DNA of 64,000 nt from Atlantibacter sp032062175 (GCF_032062175.1 NZ_DAMBQK010000009.1:1-64000); one strand, 5' to 3'; shown: positions 1 to 8,840, counted from the first letter of the stretch. The notes: a model not told the origin generated them from the letters alone. Translations and numbers: made by a program.

Positions 1-51
1 TTTTTGCACAACTGCCGGATCGGTCAACCGATCCTTAACTGATCGGCATTA

Positions 52-71
52 CGCCGAACGGCGCGTTTTTT
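52..71 (+). terminator. Candidate terminator downstream of the gene left of the window
   Basis: A short GC stem (CGCC/GGCG around a GAAC loop) is followed by six T on the + strand. A second inverted repeat, GGATCGGT/ACCGATCC, lies at 17-34. In E. coli the gene to the left of ydgJ is add, reading towards it, so this is probably the end of that transcript. The upstream gene itself is not visible. Confidence 0.5.
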
Positions 72-85
72 ATGGGTGATGCCAA

Positions 86-1126
86 TCAGGTCAGGCAAAG
101 CGTTGAGCGATGTTTGGCGGATTCAATCCCCAGTTCAATCAACTCCATGACGCGGATCGCCTGGCTGGCTGGCACAGGGTTTTCGCCCTGGCCGTTGAGC
201 GCATCGCGGATCGCCGCATAGTATGCTGGATAGTTGCCCGGTACTGTCAGTAACGTTTGCGCATTCAGTTCATCGCCGGAAGCCAGCGTCAGGACGCCGT
301 CGCGCATATCGTAGCCCCAGTCTTCTTGCGGCAGACGCTCACCCGCTTTCAGACGGTCTTCCTGCGGGTCGAGCCCAAATTTCACATAGCTGCCACGGGT
401 GCCGTGAACGATATAACGCGCCGACTCCGCCGCCGCCAGCATGGTGCCATGCAGCACAACGCGGCGTTGCGGATAGGCCAGCACCGCATGGAAGTAGTCG
501 GTAGTTTGCGCATCAGGACGCAGCTGCGCCATATCGACAGTAATACTGACAGGCACGCCAAACAGCACCAGCGCCTGGTCGATAAGGTGCGGCCCCAAAT
601 CGTACCAAATGCCGCTACCCGGGCCCGCCTGCTCGCGCCAGCGATTGCGAACCTGCGGACGGTAGCGATCAAAGTGAGATTCGAAATAGCTGACTTCGCC
701 CAGTTTGCCCTCGGCAATCAGGCCCTTCAGGGTCAGAAAGTCGCTATCCCAGCGGCGGTTATGAAACACCGACAGCACCAGGCCACGGCTTTTGGCCAGC
801 GCTTCCAGTTCACGGGCTTGTGACAATGTCACGGTAAAGGGTTTATCCACCACCACGTGTTTACCCGCTTCCATCGCGGCGCGGGCCAGCGGGAAGTGCG
901 TATCGTTGGGCGTGGGAATCACAATGAGATCGATCTCAGGATTGTTGAAAAGCTGTTTAGGGTCGGAGACTACGGTTACGCCAGGCCAGTCAGCATGCAC
1001 TTTCGTTGCGTCGCTACTTGAAACCGCCGCCAGGGTCATACCCGGCGTGCCGACAATCAGCGGGGCATGGAACGTTTTACTGGCATAGCCATATCCAATT
1101 AATCCAACACGGACGTTGTCGCTCAT
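86..1126 (-). CDS. ydgJ: YdgJ, Gfo/Idh/MocA-family NAD(P)-dependent oxidoreductase
   Basis: This is a 346-residue cytoplasmic dehydrogenase, the usual length for YdgJ. The N-terminal Rossmann dinucleotide fold starts with GLIGYGYASKTFH (residues 8-20). The Gfo/Idh/MocA signature EAGKHVVVDKPF (about 87-98) carries the conserved lysine, and the C-terminal alpha/beta domain is complete. The physiological substrate is not established for this family member; sugars or polyols are typical for the fold. The gene faces cnu divergently across a long spacer, as in E. coli, and reads towards the terminator at 52-71. The ATG at 1126 is preceded by an AGAGGAA ribosome binding site. The assignment rests on close similarity to E. 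coli YdgJ. Confidence 0.93.
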   Translation of the reverse strand: MSDNVRVGLIGYGYASKTFHAPLIVGTPGMTLAAVSSSDATKVHADWPGVTVVSDPKQLFNNPEIDLIVIPTPNDTHFPLARAAMEAGKHVVVDKPFTVTLSQARELEALAKSRGLVLSVFHNRRWDSDFLTLKGLIAEGKLGEVSYFESHFDRYRPQVRNRWREQAGPGSGIWYDLGPHLIDQALVLFGVPVSITVDMAQLRPDAQTTDYFHAVLAYPQRRVVLHGTMLAAAESARYIVHGTRGSYVKFGLDPQEDRLKAGERLPQEDWGYDMRDGVLTLASGDELNAQTLLTVPGNYPAYYAAIRDALNGQGENPVPASQAIRVMELIELGIESAKHRSTLCLT

Positions 1127-1709
1127 TTACATTCCTCTCGTCTATGGACAACGGTATTTCACACCATTCGCCATCCGGTAACAACTGCTAATACCGTTTA
1201 CTCTGAGAGTGTAGCCTGTCCGGAACGCCTCAAACGTACCGCCGCAGGAACGTGGATTTTTAGCCAGGAAGGCAATACGGTAATAAGAATATCCTCCTTT
1301 CCTGCGCTATTTAAAGTTTTACCGATAGCAACGATTTGCGAAATTAACGCCAAAGTCATTTATCATTAATGTATGCATCAGGATTAAATAGCCGTCCCGC
1401 ACCATTTAGTCAGTATTCTTTTTTAACTCCCGTTTACTTCCGGCAGCAGACTCAACGCCGACGGAATACAGTGCTGCCTCGTTCAGTCAAAAAAGTTTCT
1501 ATTACTATCATGCGCTTATTGCCAGAAAAGCCTAACAAGGTTAATCTGACATGGTACGCGTTGCGCAGTGCCTTTTACGCTTTCCCGAAGAAAAGTCTTA
1601 AATACATGATATACGCCTGCCGATGACGGAATGTGACTCGACTTCGTTTTATTATTGACGTGTGCCATCACGGGACTATTTCAAATTATATTTAAGGACA
1701 GGACCGACC
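1127..1709. other. Intergenic region between ydgJ and cnu, no convincing gene
   Basis: These 583 bases separate divergent ydgJ and cnu and must hold both promoters. E. coli has the 41-codon membrane peptide gene blr just upstream of cnu. I looked for a Blr-like reading frame and did not find one. An open frame of 85 codons from 1369 has no ribosome binding site and resembles nothing I know. A purine-rich TTAAGGACAGG before 1710 is the cnu ribosome binding site. Confidence 0.6.
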
Positions 1710-1925
1710 ATGACCGTTCAGGATTATTTATTTAAATTTCGTAAAATCAATTCGCTTGAAAGCCTGGAAAAATTGTTTGATCACCTCAACTATTCCCTTG
1801 CCGATAATGAGGAGATTATCAACATGTACCGGGCAGCCGATCACCGCCGCGCGGAAATTGTCTCGGGTGGGCGATTATTTGACCTCGGCCAGGTGCCCAA
1901 GACCGTCTGGCGCTTCGTTCAATAA
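1710..1925 (+). CDS. cnu: Cnu (YdgT), Hha-family nucleoid-associated protein
   Basis: A 71-residue all-helical protein of the Hha/YmoA family. It begins MTVQDYLFKFRKI and ends in the family-typical VPKTVWRFVQ. Cnu/YdgT is an Hha paralogue that binds H-NS and StpA, helps silence AT-rich horizontally acquired genes, and in E. coli also binds an oriC-adjacent site. The start at 1710 is chosen because it sits behind an AAGGACAGG ribosome binding site and gives the conserved length; an in-frame start at 1662 would add 16 unconserved residues. Its relevance here is that H-NS-type silencing is the likely control of the AT-rich gsp regulatory region at 41851-42543 (inference). Confidence 0.95.
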   Translation: MTVQDYLFKFRKINSLESLEKLFDHLNYSLADNEEIINMYRAADHRRAEIVSGGRLFDLGQVPKTVWRFVQ

Positions 1926-2018
1926 GCCTGAGTAGCTTTTAGCGCGAAAATCCTTATAATTCTTGCGCTGAAATTCACACAGTGAATAGTGCTAACGATA
2001 TACCCCGCCGGAGGTAAT

Positions 2019-2459
2019 ATGACCGCCACGCCTGCAATGCGTATCGGGGGATGGCTACTTGCCCCTCTCGCCTGGCTTCTGCTGACTTTATTGAGCACGT
2101 CATTAGTCGTGGTAATGTATTTTACCGCGCTGCTCTCGCCGGAAACGCGCCAGGCCTTAGGCCAGCAAGCCGGACAGGACGCCCTGTGGGTGTATGTCTC
2201 GCTGATATCGGCGGTAGTAATGTGGAGTTATACCCTGTGGCTGACTATTGGGTTTTTTAAGCGCCAGTCGAAAGTGCCAAAGCACTATATTATCTGGCTA
2301 CTTATTTCGGTGTTGCTGGTGCTGAAATCCTTCGCGTTTTCACCGGTGTCAGATGGCGCGATTGTACGCCAGTTGGTGTTTCAACTGATCGCCGCTGCGC
2401 TGTTTGTTCCCTATTTTAAACGCGCGGAGCGCGTAAAACTGACTTTCGTCAATCCTTAA
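2019..2459 (+). CDS. ydgK: YdgK, DUF2569-family inner-membrane protein
   Basis: A 146-residue hydrophobic protein with four predicted membrane segments, at about residues 10-35, 60-85, 95-112 and 120-138. It matches the DUF2569 family and the position of ydgK between cnu and rsxA in E. coli. Its function is unknown. The start at 2019 follows a good GGAGG ribosome binding site; an in-frame upstream start at 1989 is less likely. A TATAAT hexamer at 1955-1960 may be part of its promoter, but I see no convincing -35 element. Confidence 0.88.
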   Translation: MTATPAMRIGGWLLAPLAWLLLTLLSTSLVVVMYFTALLSPETRQALGQQAGQDALWVYVSLISAVVMWSYTLWLTIGFFKRQSKVPKHYIIWLLISVLLVLKSFAFSPVSDGAIVRQLVFQLIAAALFVPYFKRAERVKLTFVNP

Positions 2460-2478
2460 TAACCTTACAGATTCTCTG

Positions 2479-2507
2479 TTGTCGCCATGTGATCCATGTC
2501 CGATAAT
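2479..2507 (+). promoter_or_regulatory. Candidate sigma-70 promoter of the rsx operon
   Basis: TTGTCG (2479-2484) and GATAAT (2502-2507) are separated by exactly 17 bases, about 30 bases upstream of the rsxA start. The position and spacing fit a housekeeping promoter for rsxABCDGE. It was identified by eye, and no SoxS or other operator is claimed. Confidence 0.5.
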
Positions 2508-2536
2508 AGGCGGCTATTTTTGTTTCAGGTCGGATA

Positions 2537-3121
2537 ATGACTGATTACTTGCTGTTATTTGTTGGTACTGTGCTGGTCAATAACTTCGTGCTGGTGAAGT
2601 TTCTTGGCCTGTGCCCGTTTATGGGGGTTTCCAAAAAACTGGAGACCGCCATTGGTATGGGCCTGGCGACCACGTTCGTGATGACCCTGGCGTCGGTTTG
2701 CGCCTGGCTTATCGACAACTTTATTTTGATCCCCCTCGACCTTATTTATCTGCGTACCCTCGCCTTCATTCTGGTGATTGCGGTCGTGGTGCAGTTTACT
2801 GAGATGGTGGTACGCAAAACCAGCCCGGCGCTGTATCGCCTGCTGGGTATATTCCTGCCGTTGATTACCACCAACTGCGCGGTGTTAGGGGTCGCGTTGC
2901 TGAATATCAACCTCGGCCATAACTTTCTCCAGTCTGCGCTTTACGGCTTTTCAGCGGCGGTCGGGTTCTCCTTTGTTATGGTGCTGTTTGCGGCGATTCG
3001 CGAACGGCTGGCGGTTGCCGATGTGCCTGCACCGTTTCGCGGCAATGCCATCGCGCTGATCACCGCCGGGCTGATGTCGCTGGCGTTTATGGGCTTTAGC
3101 GGGCTGGTAAAAGTGTCATGA
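2537..3121 (+). CDS. rsxA: RsxA, integral membrane subunit of the Rsx (Rnf-type) electron transport complex
   Basis: 194 residues with six predicted transmembrane helices, of the RnfA/RnfE/NqrD/NqrE family. It shows the family pattern near residues 10-35 (LVNNFVLVKFLGLCPFMGVS) and a second conserved LPLITTNCAVLGVAL around 112-126; RnfA and RnfE family members co-ordinate an intramembrane iron centre with such cysteines. In E. coli the RsxABCDGE complex keeps SoxR reduced and so switches off the SoxRS response. It is the first gene of a tightly packed operon. The stop overlaps the rsxB start (ATGA, 3118-3121), which implies coupled translation. Confidence 0.96.
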   Translation: MTDYLLLFVGTVLVNNFVLVKFLGLCPFMGVSKKLETAIGMGLATTFVMTLASVCAWLIDNFILIPLDLIYLRTLAFILVIAVVVQFTEMVVRKTSPALYRLLGIFLPLITTNCAVLGVALLNINLGHNFLQSALYGFSAAVGFSFVMVLFAAIRERLAVADVPAPFRGNAIALITAGLMSLAFMGFSGLVKVS

Positions 3122-3696
3122 GTACCGTCTGGATCGCCATTTTATCCCTGAGCGCGCTGGGCCTGGTGTTTGGCCTGCTGCTGGGTTTTGCTTCCCGCCG
3201 TTTTGCCGTGGAAGAAGACCCGATTGTCGACAAAATCGATGCGATTTTGCCCCAGAGCCAGTGCGGCCAGTGCGGATACCCGGGCTGTCGTCCTTATGCC
3301 GAAGCGGTAGGTAATCAGGGTGAAAACATCAACCGCTGCGCCCCCGGCGGCGAGGCGGTGATGCACAAGATCGCGACCTTATTGAACGTCGAGCCGCAGC
3401 CCATCGGTGGCGATGATGCCGCCCCGGAACCGGTGCGGATGCTGGCCGTAATCGACGAAAACAACTGTATCGGCTGCACCAAATGTATTCAGGCATGCCC
3501 GGTTGACGCCATTGTGGGCGCCACCCGCGCGATGCATACCGTAATGAGCGACCTGTGTACCGGATGCAATCTCTGCGTTGACCCGTGCCCGACACGCTGT
3601 ATTGAATTGCGGCCTGTCACCACCACGACGGAAAACTGGAAATGGAATCTGGACAGTATTCCGGTTCGAATCATTCCTGTGGAACAACATGCTTAA
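3118..3696 (+). CDS. rsxB: RsxB, iron-sulfur subunit of the Rsx complex
   Basis: 192 residues. An N-terminal membrane anchor (about residues 5-25) is followed by an Fe-S domain with C49, C52, C57 and C74, then two 4Fe-4S ferredoxin motifs. The first motif is C117-C120-C123-C127 and the second C147-C150-C153-C157. All cluster ligands are present, so the subunit looks functional. It relays electrons within the membrane-bound Rsx complex that re-reduces SoxR. The gene overlaps rsxA by four bases and rsxC by eight bases, consistent with one translationally coupled operon. Confidence 0.97.
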   Translation: MSTVWIAILSLSALGLVFGLLLGFASRRFAVEEDPIVDKIDAILPQSQCGQCGYPGCRPYAEAVGNQGENINRCAPGGEAVMHKIATLLNVEPQPIGGDDAAPEPVRMLAVIDENNCIGCTKCIQACPVDAIVGATRAMHTVMSDLCTGCNLCVDPCPTRCIELRPVTTTTENWKWNLDSIPVRIIPVEQHA

Positions 3697-5833
3697 GTTA
3701 TTTTCTGCTTTCAGAAAAGAAAAAATCTGGGATTTCGATGGCGGCATTCATCCGCCTGAAATGAAAACCCAGTCCAGCGGCACCCCGCTGCGCCACGTGC
3801 CGTTACCTGGCCGTTTTGTTATCCCGTTGAAGCAGCATATCGGCGCTGAGGGCGAACTGTGCGTTCAGCCTGGCGATCGCGTGCTACGCGGTCAGCCGCT
3901 GACCCGCGGTTGGGGCCGAATGTTGCCGGTACATGCGCCGACGTCCGGTACCGTGGTAGCGATTGCGCCGCACAGCACCGCCCACCCTTCCGCACTGGCG
4001 GAACTCAGCGTGATTATCGAGCCTGACGGCGACGACCGCTGGATCGATCGCGACGGCTGGCAGGATTATCAACAGCGCACCCGCGAAGCGTTAATCGAGC
4101 GAATCCACCAGTTTGGCGTAGCCGGCCTGGGCGGCGCGGGCTTCCCTACCGGCGTCAAGCTACAGGGCGGCGGCGATAAAATCGAAACCCTGATCATTAA
4201 CGCGGCGGAATGCGAGCCGTACATCACGGCGGATGACCGTCTGATGCAGGAGTGCGCGGCGCAAATTGTTGAAGGCATTCGCATTCTGGCGTGGATCCTT
4301 AAACCGCGTGAAGTGTTGATCGGTGTAGAAGATAACAAACCTCAGGCGATTTCCATGCTGCGGGCGGTACTGAGTCAGGAGCACGGCATCTCCCTGCGTG
4401 TGATCCCTACCAAGTACCCGTCCGGCGGCGCAAAGCAACTAACCCAGATCCTGACCGGCAAACAGGTGCCCCACGGCGGCCGTTCATCCGACATCGGCGT
4501 GCTGATGCACAACGTCGGCACGGCTTATGCGGTTAAACGCGCGGTTATCGACGGCGAGCCGCTGACGGAACGCGTAGTGACCCTGACGGGCGAATCCATT
4601 TCACGGCCCGGCAACGTTTGGGCGCGTCTCGGTACGCCGGTGCGCCACTTGCTGGAGTTTGGCGGTTTCTGCCCAACCAGCGAACAACTGGTGATTATGG
4701 GCGGCCCGCTGATGGGCTTTACCCTGCCCTGGCTTGATGTCCCGGTGGTGAAAATCACCAACTGCCTGCTGGCCCCGTCCAGTCATGAAATGGGCGAGCA
4801 GCAGGAAGAACAGCACTGTATTCGATGCAGCGCCTGCGCCGACGCCTGCCCGGCCGATCTTCTCCCTCAGCAGCTTTACTGGTTCAGTAAAGGGCAGCAA
4901 CACGACAAAGCGACTGCGCACAATCTCTCTGACTGTATCGAGTGCGGTGCCTGCGCCTGGGTCTGCCCGAGTAACATTCCGCTGGTGCAATATTTCCGCC
5001 AGGAGAAAGCAGAGATCCGCGCCGTGCAGTTGGAAGAACAGCGTGCCGCCGAGGCGAAAGCGCGCTTCGAGGCCCGTCAACAGCGGCTGGAGCGTGAAAA
5101 AGCCGCTCGTCTGGAAAGGCATAAGAAAGCCGCCGTACAGCCTGACGCGCAGGATCAGGATGCTATTCAAGCCGCGCTGGCACGGGTACGTGATAAGAAA
5201 ACGACGGATGCCATCGTGGTTCGGGCCAACAGCGAGCCGGATAATCAGGCCGTGATTGCCGCCCGTGAAGCCCGCAAAGCGCAGGCGCGCGCGCGCCAGG
5301 CAGAAAAAGCGGCGTCTTCGGTGACAGAGCCCGCGAACGATGCGCCCACCGATCCCCGTAAAGCGGCGGTTGAAGCCGCTATCGCTCGCGCCAAGGCCCG
5401 TAAACAGGCTGCGGCAGAGCCGGTAGAAGAAACCGCCAGTGAAGCGCCGGTTGACCCGCGTAAAGCGGCGGTTGAAGCCGCTATCGCTCGCGCCAAAGCC
5501 CGTAAACAGGCTGCGGCAGAGTCGGTGGAGCAACCCGCCAGCGACGCCCCGGCAGATCCGCGTAAAGCGGCGGTTGAAGCCGCTATCGCTCGCGCCAAAG
5601 CCCGTAAACAGGCTGCGGCAGAGCCGGTGGAGCAACCCGCCAGCGACGCCCCGGCAGATCCGCGTAAGGCGGCGGTTGAAGCCGCCATTGCCCGCGCTAA
5701 AGCCCGTAAGCAGGCCGCTCAAACAGAATCCGCCAATGACGAGCCGGTCGACCCGCGTAAAGCGGCGGTCGCTGCGGCAATTGCCCGCGCGCAGGCTAAA
5801 AAAGCCGCTCAGCAGGTTGTGAACGAGGATTAA
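3689..5833 (+). CDS. rsxC: RsxC, NADH-binding, flavin and Fe-S subunit of the Rsx complex
   Basis: 714 residues; E. coli RsxC has 740. A conserved NADH and FMN core occupies about residues 1-370, with the glycine-rich GLGGAGFPTG near 147-156. Two 4Fe-4S motifs follow: C377-C380-C383-C387 and C416-C419-C422-C426. From about residue 450 the protein becomes a charged, alanine- and lysine-rich helical tail. Residues 555-714 consist of repeated DPRKAAVEAAIARAKARK units. I chose the ATG at 3689, overlapping the rsxB end by eight bases, because it matches the conserved MLKLFSAFRK start. The tail differs in repeat number among enterobacteria, which accounts for the length difference from E. coli. Confidence 0.96.
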   Translation: MLKLFSAFRKEKIWDFDGGIHPPEMKTQSSGTPLRHVPLPGRFVIPLKQHIGAEGELCVQPGDRVLRGQPLTRGWGRMLPVHAPTSGTVVAIAPHSTAHPSALAELSVIIEPDGDDRWIDRDGWQDYQQRTREALIERIHQFGVAGLGGAGFPTGVKLQGGGDKIETLIINAAECEPYITADDRLMQECAAQIVEGIRILAWILKPREVLIGVEDNKPQAISMLRAVLSQEHGISLRVIPTKYPSGGAKQLTQILTGKQVPHGGRSSDIGVLMHNVGTAYAVKRAVIDGEPLTERVVTLTGESISRPGNVWARLGTPVRHLLEFGGFCPTSEQLVIMGGPLMGFTLPWLDVPVVKITNCLLAPSSHEMGEQQEEQHCIRCSACADACPADLLPQQLYWFSKGQQHDKATAHNLSDCIECGACAWVCPSNIPLVQYFRQEKAEIRAVQLEEQRAAEAKARFEARQQRLEREKAARLERHKKAAVQPDAQDQDAIQAALARVRDKKTTDAIVVRANSEPDNQAVIAAREARKAQARARQAEKAASSVTEPANDAPTDPRKAAVEAAIARAKARKQAAAEPVEETASEAPVDPRKAAVEAAIARAKARKQAAAESVEQPASDAPADPRKAAVEAAIARAKARKQAAAEPVEQPASDAPADPRKAAVEAAIARAKARKQAAQTESANDEPVDPRKAAVAAAIARAQAKKAAQQVVNED
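5351..5820 (+). repeat. Tandem coding repeat in the rsxC 3' end
   Basis: Five copies of a unit begin with the codons for DPRKAAV at 5351, 5453, 5555, 5657 and 5750. The first three intervals are exactly 102 bases (34 codons) and the last is 93. Units two to four are nearly identical in DNA, including long shared tracts such as AAAGCGGCGGTTGAAGCCGC, which indicates recent duplication or gene conversion. All unit lengths are multiples of three, so the frame is kept. Confidence 0.95.
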
Positions 5834-6886
5834 ATGGTTTTCAGAATCGCAAGCTCCCCTTATACCCATAATAAGCGCCAGACGTCGCGCATCATGATGC
5901 TGGTCTCGCTGGCGCTGCTGCCCGGTATTGCGGTGCAGTGGTACTACTTCGGTTGGGGATCGTTAATTCAGCTACTCCTCGCTATCGTCAGCGCGCTGGC
6001 AGCAGAAGGCCTGGTGTGCAAACTGCGCAAACAGCCGCTCTCAGGCATGCTGGGGGATAACTCGGCGCTGCTGACCGGGCTGCTGCTGGGTATCAGTATT
6101 CCCCCGCTTGCGCCCTGGTGGATGGTGATCCTGGGCACGGTCTTCGCCATTATTATCGCCAAGCAACTGTACGGCGGGCTGGGGCACAATCCGTTTAACC
6201 CGGCGATGATTGGTTACGTGGTGTTGCTGATCTCTTTCCCGGTGCAGATGACCACCTGGCTGCCTCCGCAGAGCATCGCGGCGCTACAACCGGATTTTCT
6301 TGATACCCTGCGGCTGATTTTTACCAGCCATACCGCCAGCGGCGACACGCTCGCCCAGTTGAAGCTGGGGATCGATGGCGTTAGCCAGGCAACGCCGCTG
6401 GACACCTTCAAAACCGGCCTGCGCGCAGGCAGTGACGCAGTACAGTTAATGCAAACACCCATGCTGAGTGGCGTGCTGGGCGGGCCTGGCTGGCAGTGGG
6501 TCAATGTGGCCTTTCTGGCAGGCGGCCTGTTCTTATTAGCGAAGAACTTGATTCGCTGGCATATCCCGGTGAGTTTCCTGGTGTCGCTGCTGGTTTGCTC
6601 ACTACTCGGCTGGCTGATTGCGCCGGAGCAATTTGCTTCACCGCTCGTGCATCTGTTCTCTGGCGCGACCATGCTTGGCGCGTTCTTTATCCTTACCGAT
6701 CCGGTGACCGCCTCCACCACTAACCGTGGGCGGCTGATCTTCGGGGCGCTGGCTGGCGTACTGGTCTGGCTTATCCGCAGCTACGGCGGCTATCCTGATG
6801 GTGTGGCTTTTGCCACCCTGCTGGCAAACATCACCGTGCCGCTTATCGACTATTACACCCGCCCGCGGGTTTACGGGCATCGCTAA
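5834..6886 (+). CDS. rsxD: RsxD, membrane flavoprotein subunit of the Rsx complex
   Basis: 350 residues with about ten transmembrane helices, of the RnfD/NqrB family. The threonine that carries covalently bound FMN in this family is present at T187 within SQATPLD, the same number as in E. coli RsxD. The conserved segment HNPFNPAMIGYVV is near 118-130. It begins directly after the rsxC stop with no spacer (TAAATG), consistent with translational coupling, and is followed ten bases later by rsxG. Confidence 0.97.
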   Translation: MVFRIASSPYTHNKRQTSRIMMLVSLALLPGIAVQWYYFGWGSLIQLLLAIVSALAAEGLVCKLRKQPLSGMLGDNSALLTGLLLGISIPPLAPWWMVILGTVFAIIIAKQLYGGLGHNPFNPAMIGYVVLLISFPVQMTTWLPPQSIAALQPDFLDTLRLIFTSHTASGDTLAQLKLGIDGVSQATPLDTFKTGLRAGSDAVQLMQTPMLSGVLGGPGWQWVNVAFLAGGLFLLAKNLIRWHIPVSFLVSLLVCSLLGWLIAPEQFASPLVHLFSGATMLGAFFILTDPVTASTTNRGRLIFGALAGVLVWLIRSYGGYPDGVAFATLLANITVPLIDYYTRPRVYGHR

Positions 6887-6895
6887 GGAGCGCTT

Positions 6896-7519
6896 ATGCT
6901 GAAAACCATGCGAAAACATGGCGTGACGCTGGCGCTGTTTGCCGCGTTCTCTACCGGCCTGACCGCCGCGATTAATGAATTGACCAAAAATACCATTGCC
7001 CACCAGGCGGCCGTGGTGCAGCAGGCGCTGTTCGACCAGGTGTTCCCGACGGATAAATACGATAACGAGCTGCAACAGAGCTGTTTCTGGGTTAACGATC
7101 CGGCGCTCGGCAAGGGCGAGCATCGTGTTTATGTGGCGCGCCAGGGTGATAAACCGGTAGGCGTGGTCATGGAAGCCACCGCCCCTGACGGCTATTCCGG
7201 GGCAATCCAACTGCTGGTTGGCAGTGATTTCCAGGGCACCGTCTGGGGCAGTCGCGTGACGGAACATCACGAAACGCCGGGCCTGGGCGATAAAATTGAA
7301 TTGCGCATCAGCGACTGGATCACCACGCTGAGCAATAAACATATTCAGGGCGCGGACGATGCCAGCTTTGCGGTGAAGAAAGACGGTGGCCAGTTTGACC
7401 AGTTTACCGGTGCGACCATTACGCCGCGCGCGGTCGTGAATGCCGTTAAGCGCGCCGGGCTGTTTGCCGAAACGCTGTCTAATAAGCTATCCGCTTTACC
7501 GGCCTGTGGAGAACCCTAA
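6896..7519 (+). CDS. rsxG: RsxG, periplasmic FMN-binding subunit of the Rsx complex
   Basis: 207 residues with one N-terminal membrane anchor (about 9-28) and a periplasmic FMN-binding domain. The flavinylation motif TGATITPRAV places the acceptor threonine at T174, the conserved position. The start is preceded by a clear AAGGAG ribosome binding site. Its stop overlaps the rsxE start by one base (TAATG). As the homologue of RnfG/NqrC it passes electrons through covalently bound FMN. Confidence 0.97.
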   Translation: MLKTMRKHGVTLALFAAFSTGLTAAINELTKNTIAHQAAVVQQALFDQVFPTDKYDNELQQSCFWVNDPALGKGEHRVYVARQGDKPVGVVMEATAPDGYSGAIQLLVGSDFQGTVWGSRVTEHHETPGLGDKIELRISDWITTLSNKHIQGADDASFAVKKDGGQFDQFTGATITPRAVVNAVKRAGLFAETLSNKLSALPACGEP

Positions 7520-8208
7520 TGAGCCAGATTAAAGAGGTTGTGGTACAGGGGTTGTGGAAAAACAATTCCGCGCTGGTGCAGTTACTGGGGCTGTGTCCGC
7601 TGCTGGCAGTCACGTCTACCGCCACCAACGCGTTGGGCCTCGGTCTTGCCACCACGCTGGTATTAACGCTGACCAACACCGCTATTTCCGCCCTGCGCCG
7701 CTGGATGCCAGCGGAAGTGCGCATCCCGATTTACGTGATGATTATTGCGTCGGTGGTGAGCGCGGTGCAGATGCTGATTAACGCCTATGCATTTGGTCTT
7801 TATCAGTCATTGGGGATTTTTATTCCGCTGATCGTGACCAACTGTATTGTGATCGGCCGCGCCGAAGCGTTCGCTGCGCGCAACAGCGTGGCGATTTCCG
7901 CACTCGATGGCTTTGCTATCGGCCTGGGGGCCACCAGCGCGATGTTTGTGTTGGGGTCGATCAGGGAAATCATCGGCAACGGTACGCTGTTTGACGGCGC
8001 AGACCAGCTGCTGGGTAGCTGGGCAAAGGTATTGCGCATTGAGATTTTTCATACCGACACGCCTTTTTTGCTGGCGATGCTGCCGCCCGGCGCATTTATC
8101 GGGCTGGGCTTAATGCTGGCGGTGAAGTACCTGATTGACGAGAAAATGAAAACCCGTCGCGCCGCACAGCGCGTTGTGGTCGACGCGAGTGCTGAGAAAG
8201 CGTTATGA
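7519..8208 (+). CDS. rsxE: RsxE, integral membrane subunit of the Rsx complex
   Basis: 229 residues with six predicted helices, paralogous to RsxA (RnfE/NqrD side of the family). It shares the N-terminal pattern NNSALVQLLGLCPLLAV and the internal PLIVTNCIVIGRAEAFA with conserved cysteines. It closes the rsxABCDGE set, so all six subunits are intact here. The 3' end overlaps nth by four bases (ATGA), which puts the DNA repair gene into the same transcript, as in E. coli. Confidence 0.96.
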   Translation: MSQIKEVVVQGLWKNNSALVQLLGLCPLLAVTSTATNALGLGLATTLVLTLTNTAISALRRWMPAEVRIPIYVMIIASVVSAVQMLINAYAFGLYQSLGIFIPLIVTNCIVIGRAEAFAARNSVAISALDGFAIGLGATSAMFVLGSIREIIGNGTLFDGADQLLGSWAKVLRIEIFHTDTPFLLAMLPPGAFIGLGLMLAVKYLIDEKMKTRRAAQRVVVDASAEKAL

Positions 8209-8840
8209 ACAAAGCGAAACGTCTGGAAATACTCTCGCGCTTGCGCGAACACAATCCGCATCCGACGACTGAACTGAATTTCGGTTCACCGTTTGAATTG
8301 CTCATTGCAGTGCTGCTTTCTGCCCAGGCGACAGACGTCAGCGTCAATAAAGCCACCGCCCGGCTTTATCCGGTCGCGAATACGCCCCAGGCGATGCTGG
8401 CGCTTGGCGTAGATGGCGTCAAAGAGTACATCAAAACCATTGGCCTGTTTAACAGCAAAGCCGAGAACGTGATTAAAACCTGCCGCCTGCTGATTGAAAA
8501 ACATCACGGCGAGGTGCCGGAGGATCGCGACGCGCTGGAGGCCCTGCCCGGCGTAGGCCGTAAAACCGCCAATGTGGTGCTCAACACCGCTTTCGGCTGG
8601 CCAACCATCGCGGTAGATACTCATATTTTTCGGGTCTGCAACCGTACCGAATTTGCACCAGGCAAAAATGTTGAACAGGTCGAAGACAAGCTATTAAAAG
8701 TGGTCCCTGCTGAATTCAAAGTAGATTGCCATCACTGGTTGATCCTGCATGGCCGCTATACCTGCATTGCGCGTAAACCGCGCTGCGGCTCCTGCATTAT
8801 TGAAGATCTGTGTGAATACAAAGAGAAAGTGTACGCCTGA
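8205..8840 (+). CDS. nth: Endonuclease III, bifunctional DNA glycosylase/AP lyase
   Basis: 211 residues, the length of E. coli Nth. It carries the helix-hairpin-helix LPGVGRKTANVV with catalytic lysine K120, the catalytic aspartate D138 in the VDTH motif, and the C-terminal 4Fe-4S ligands C187, C194, C197 and C203. It removes oxidised pyrimidines and cleaves abasic sites by beta-elimination in base excision repair. It is the last gene of the rsx-nth operon. A stem GCCTGCCG/CGGCAGGC at 8848-8867 follows the stop, but no T run is present. Confidence 0.98.
   Translation: MNKAKRLEILSRLREHNPHPTTELNFGSPFELLIAVLLSAQATDVSVNKATARLYPVANTPQAMLALGVDGVKEYIKTIGLFNSKAENVIKTCRLLIEKHHGEVPEDRDALEALPGVGRKTANVVLNTAFGWPTIAVDTHIFRVCNRTEFAPGKNVEQVEDKLLKVVPAEFKVDCHHWLILHGRYTCIARKPRCGSCIIEDLCEYKEKVYA

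Noticed and set aside
1369..1626. An 85-codon open frame upstream of cnu
   Set aside because: There is no ribosome binding site, the composition is not protein-like, and it resembles no family known to me; it is not blr.
4601..5869. A 422-codon open frame antisense to rsxC
   Set aside because: It lies over the repetitive, GC-rich rsxC tail. Its repeats are simply the complement of the RsxC repeats, and rsxC has strong family evidence.
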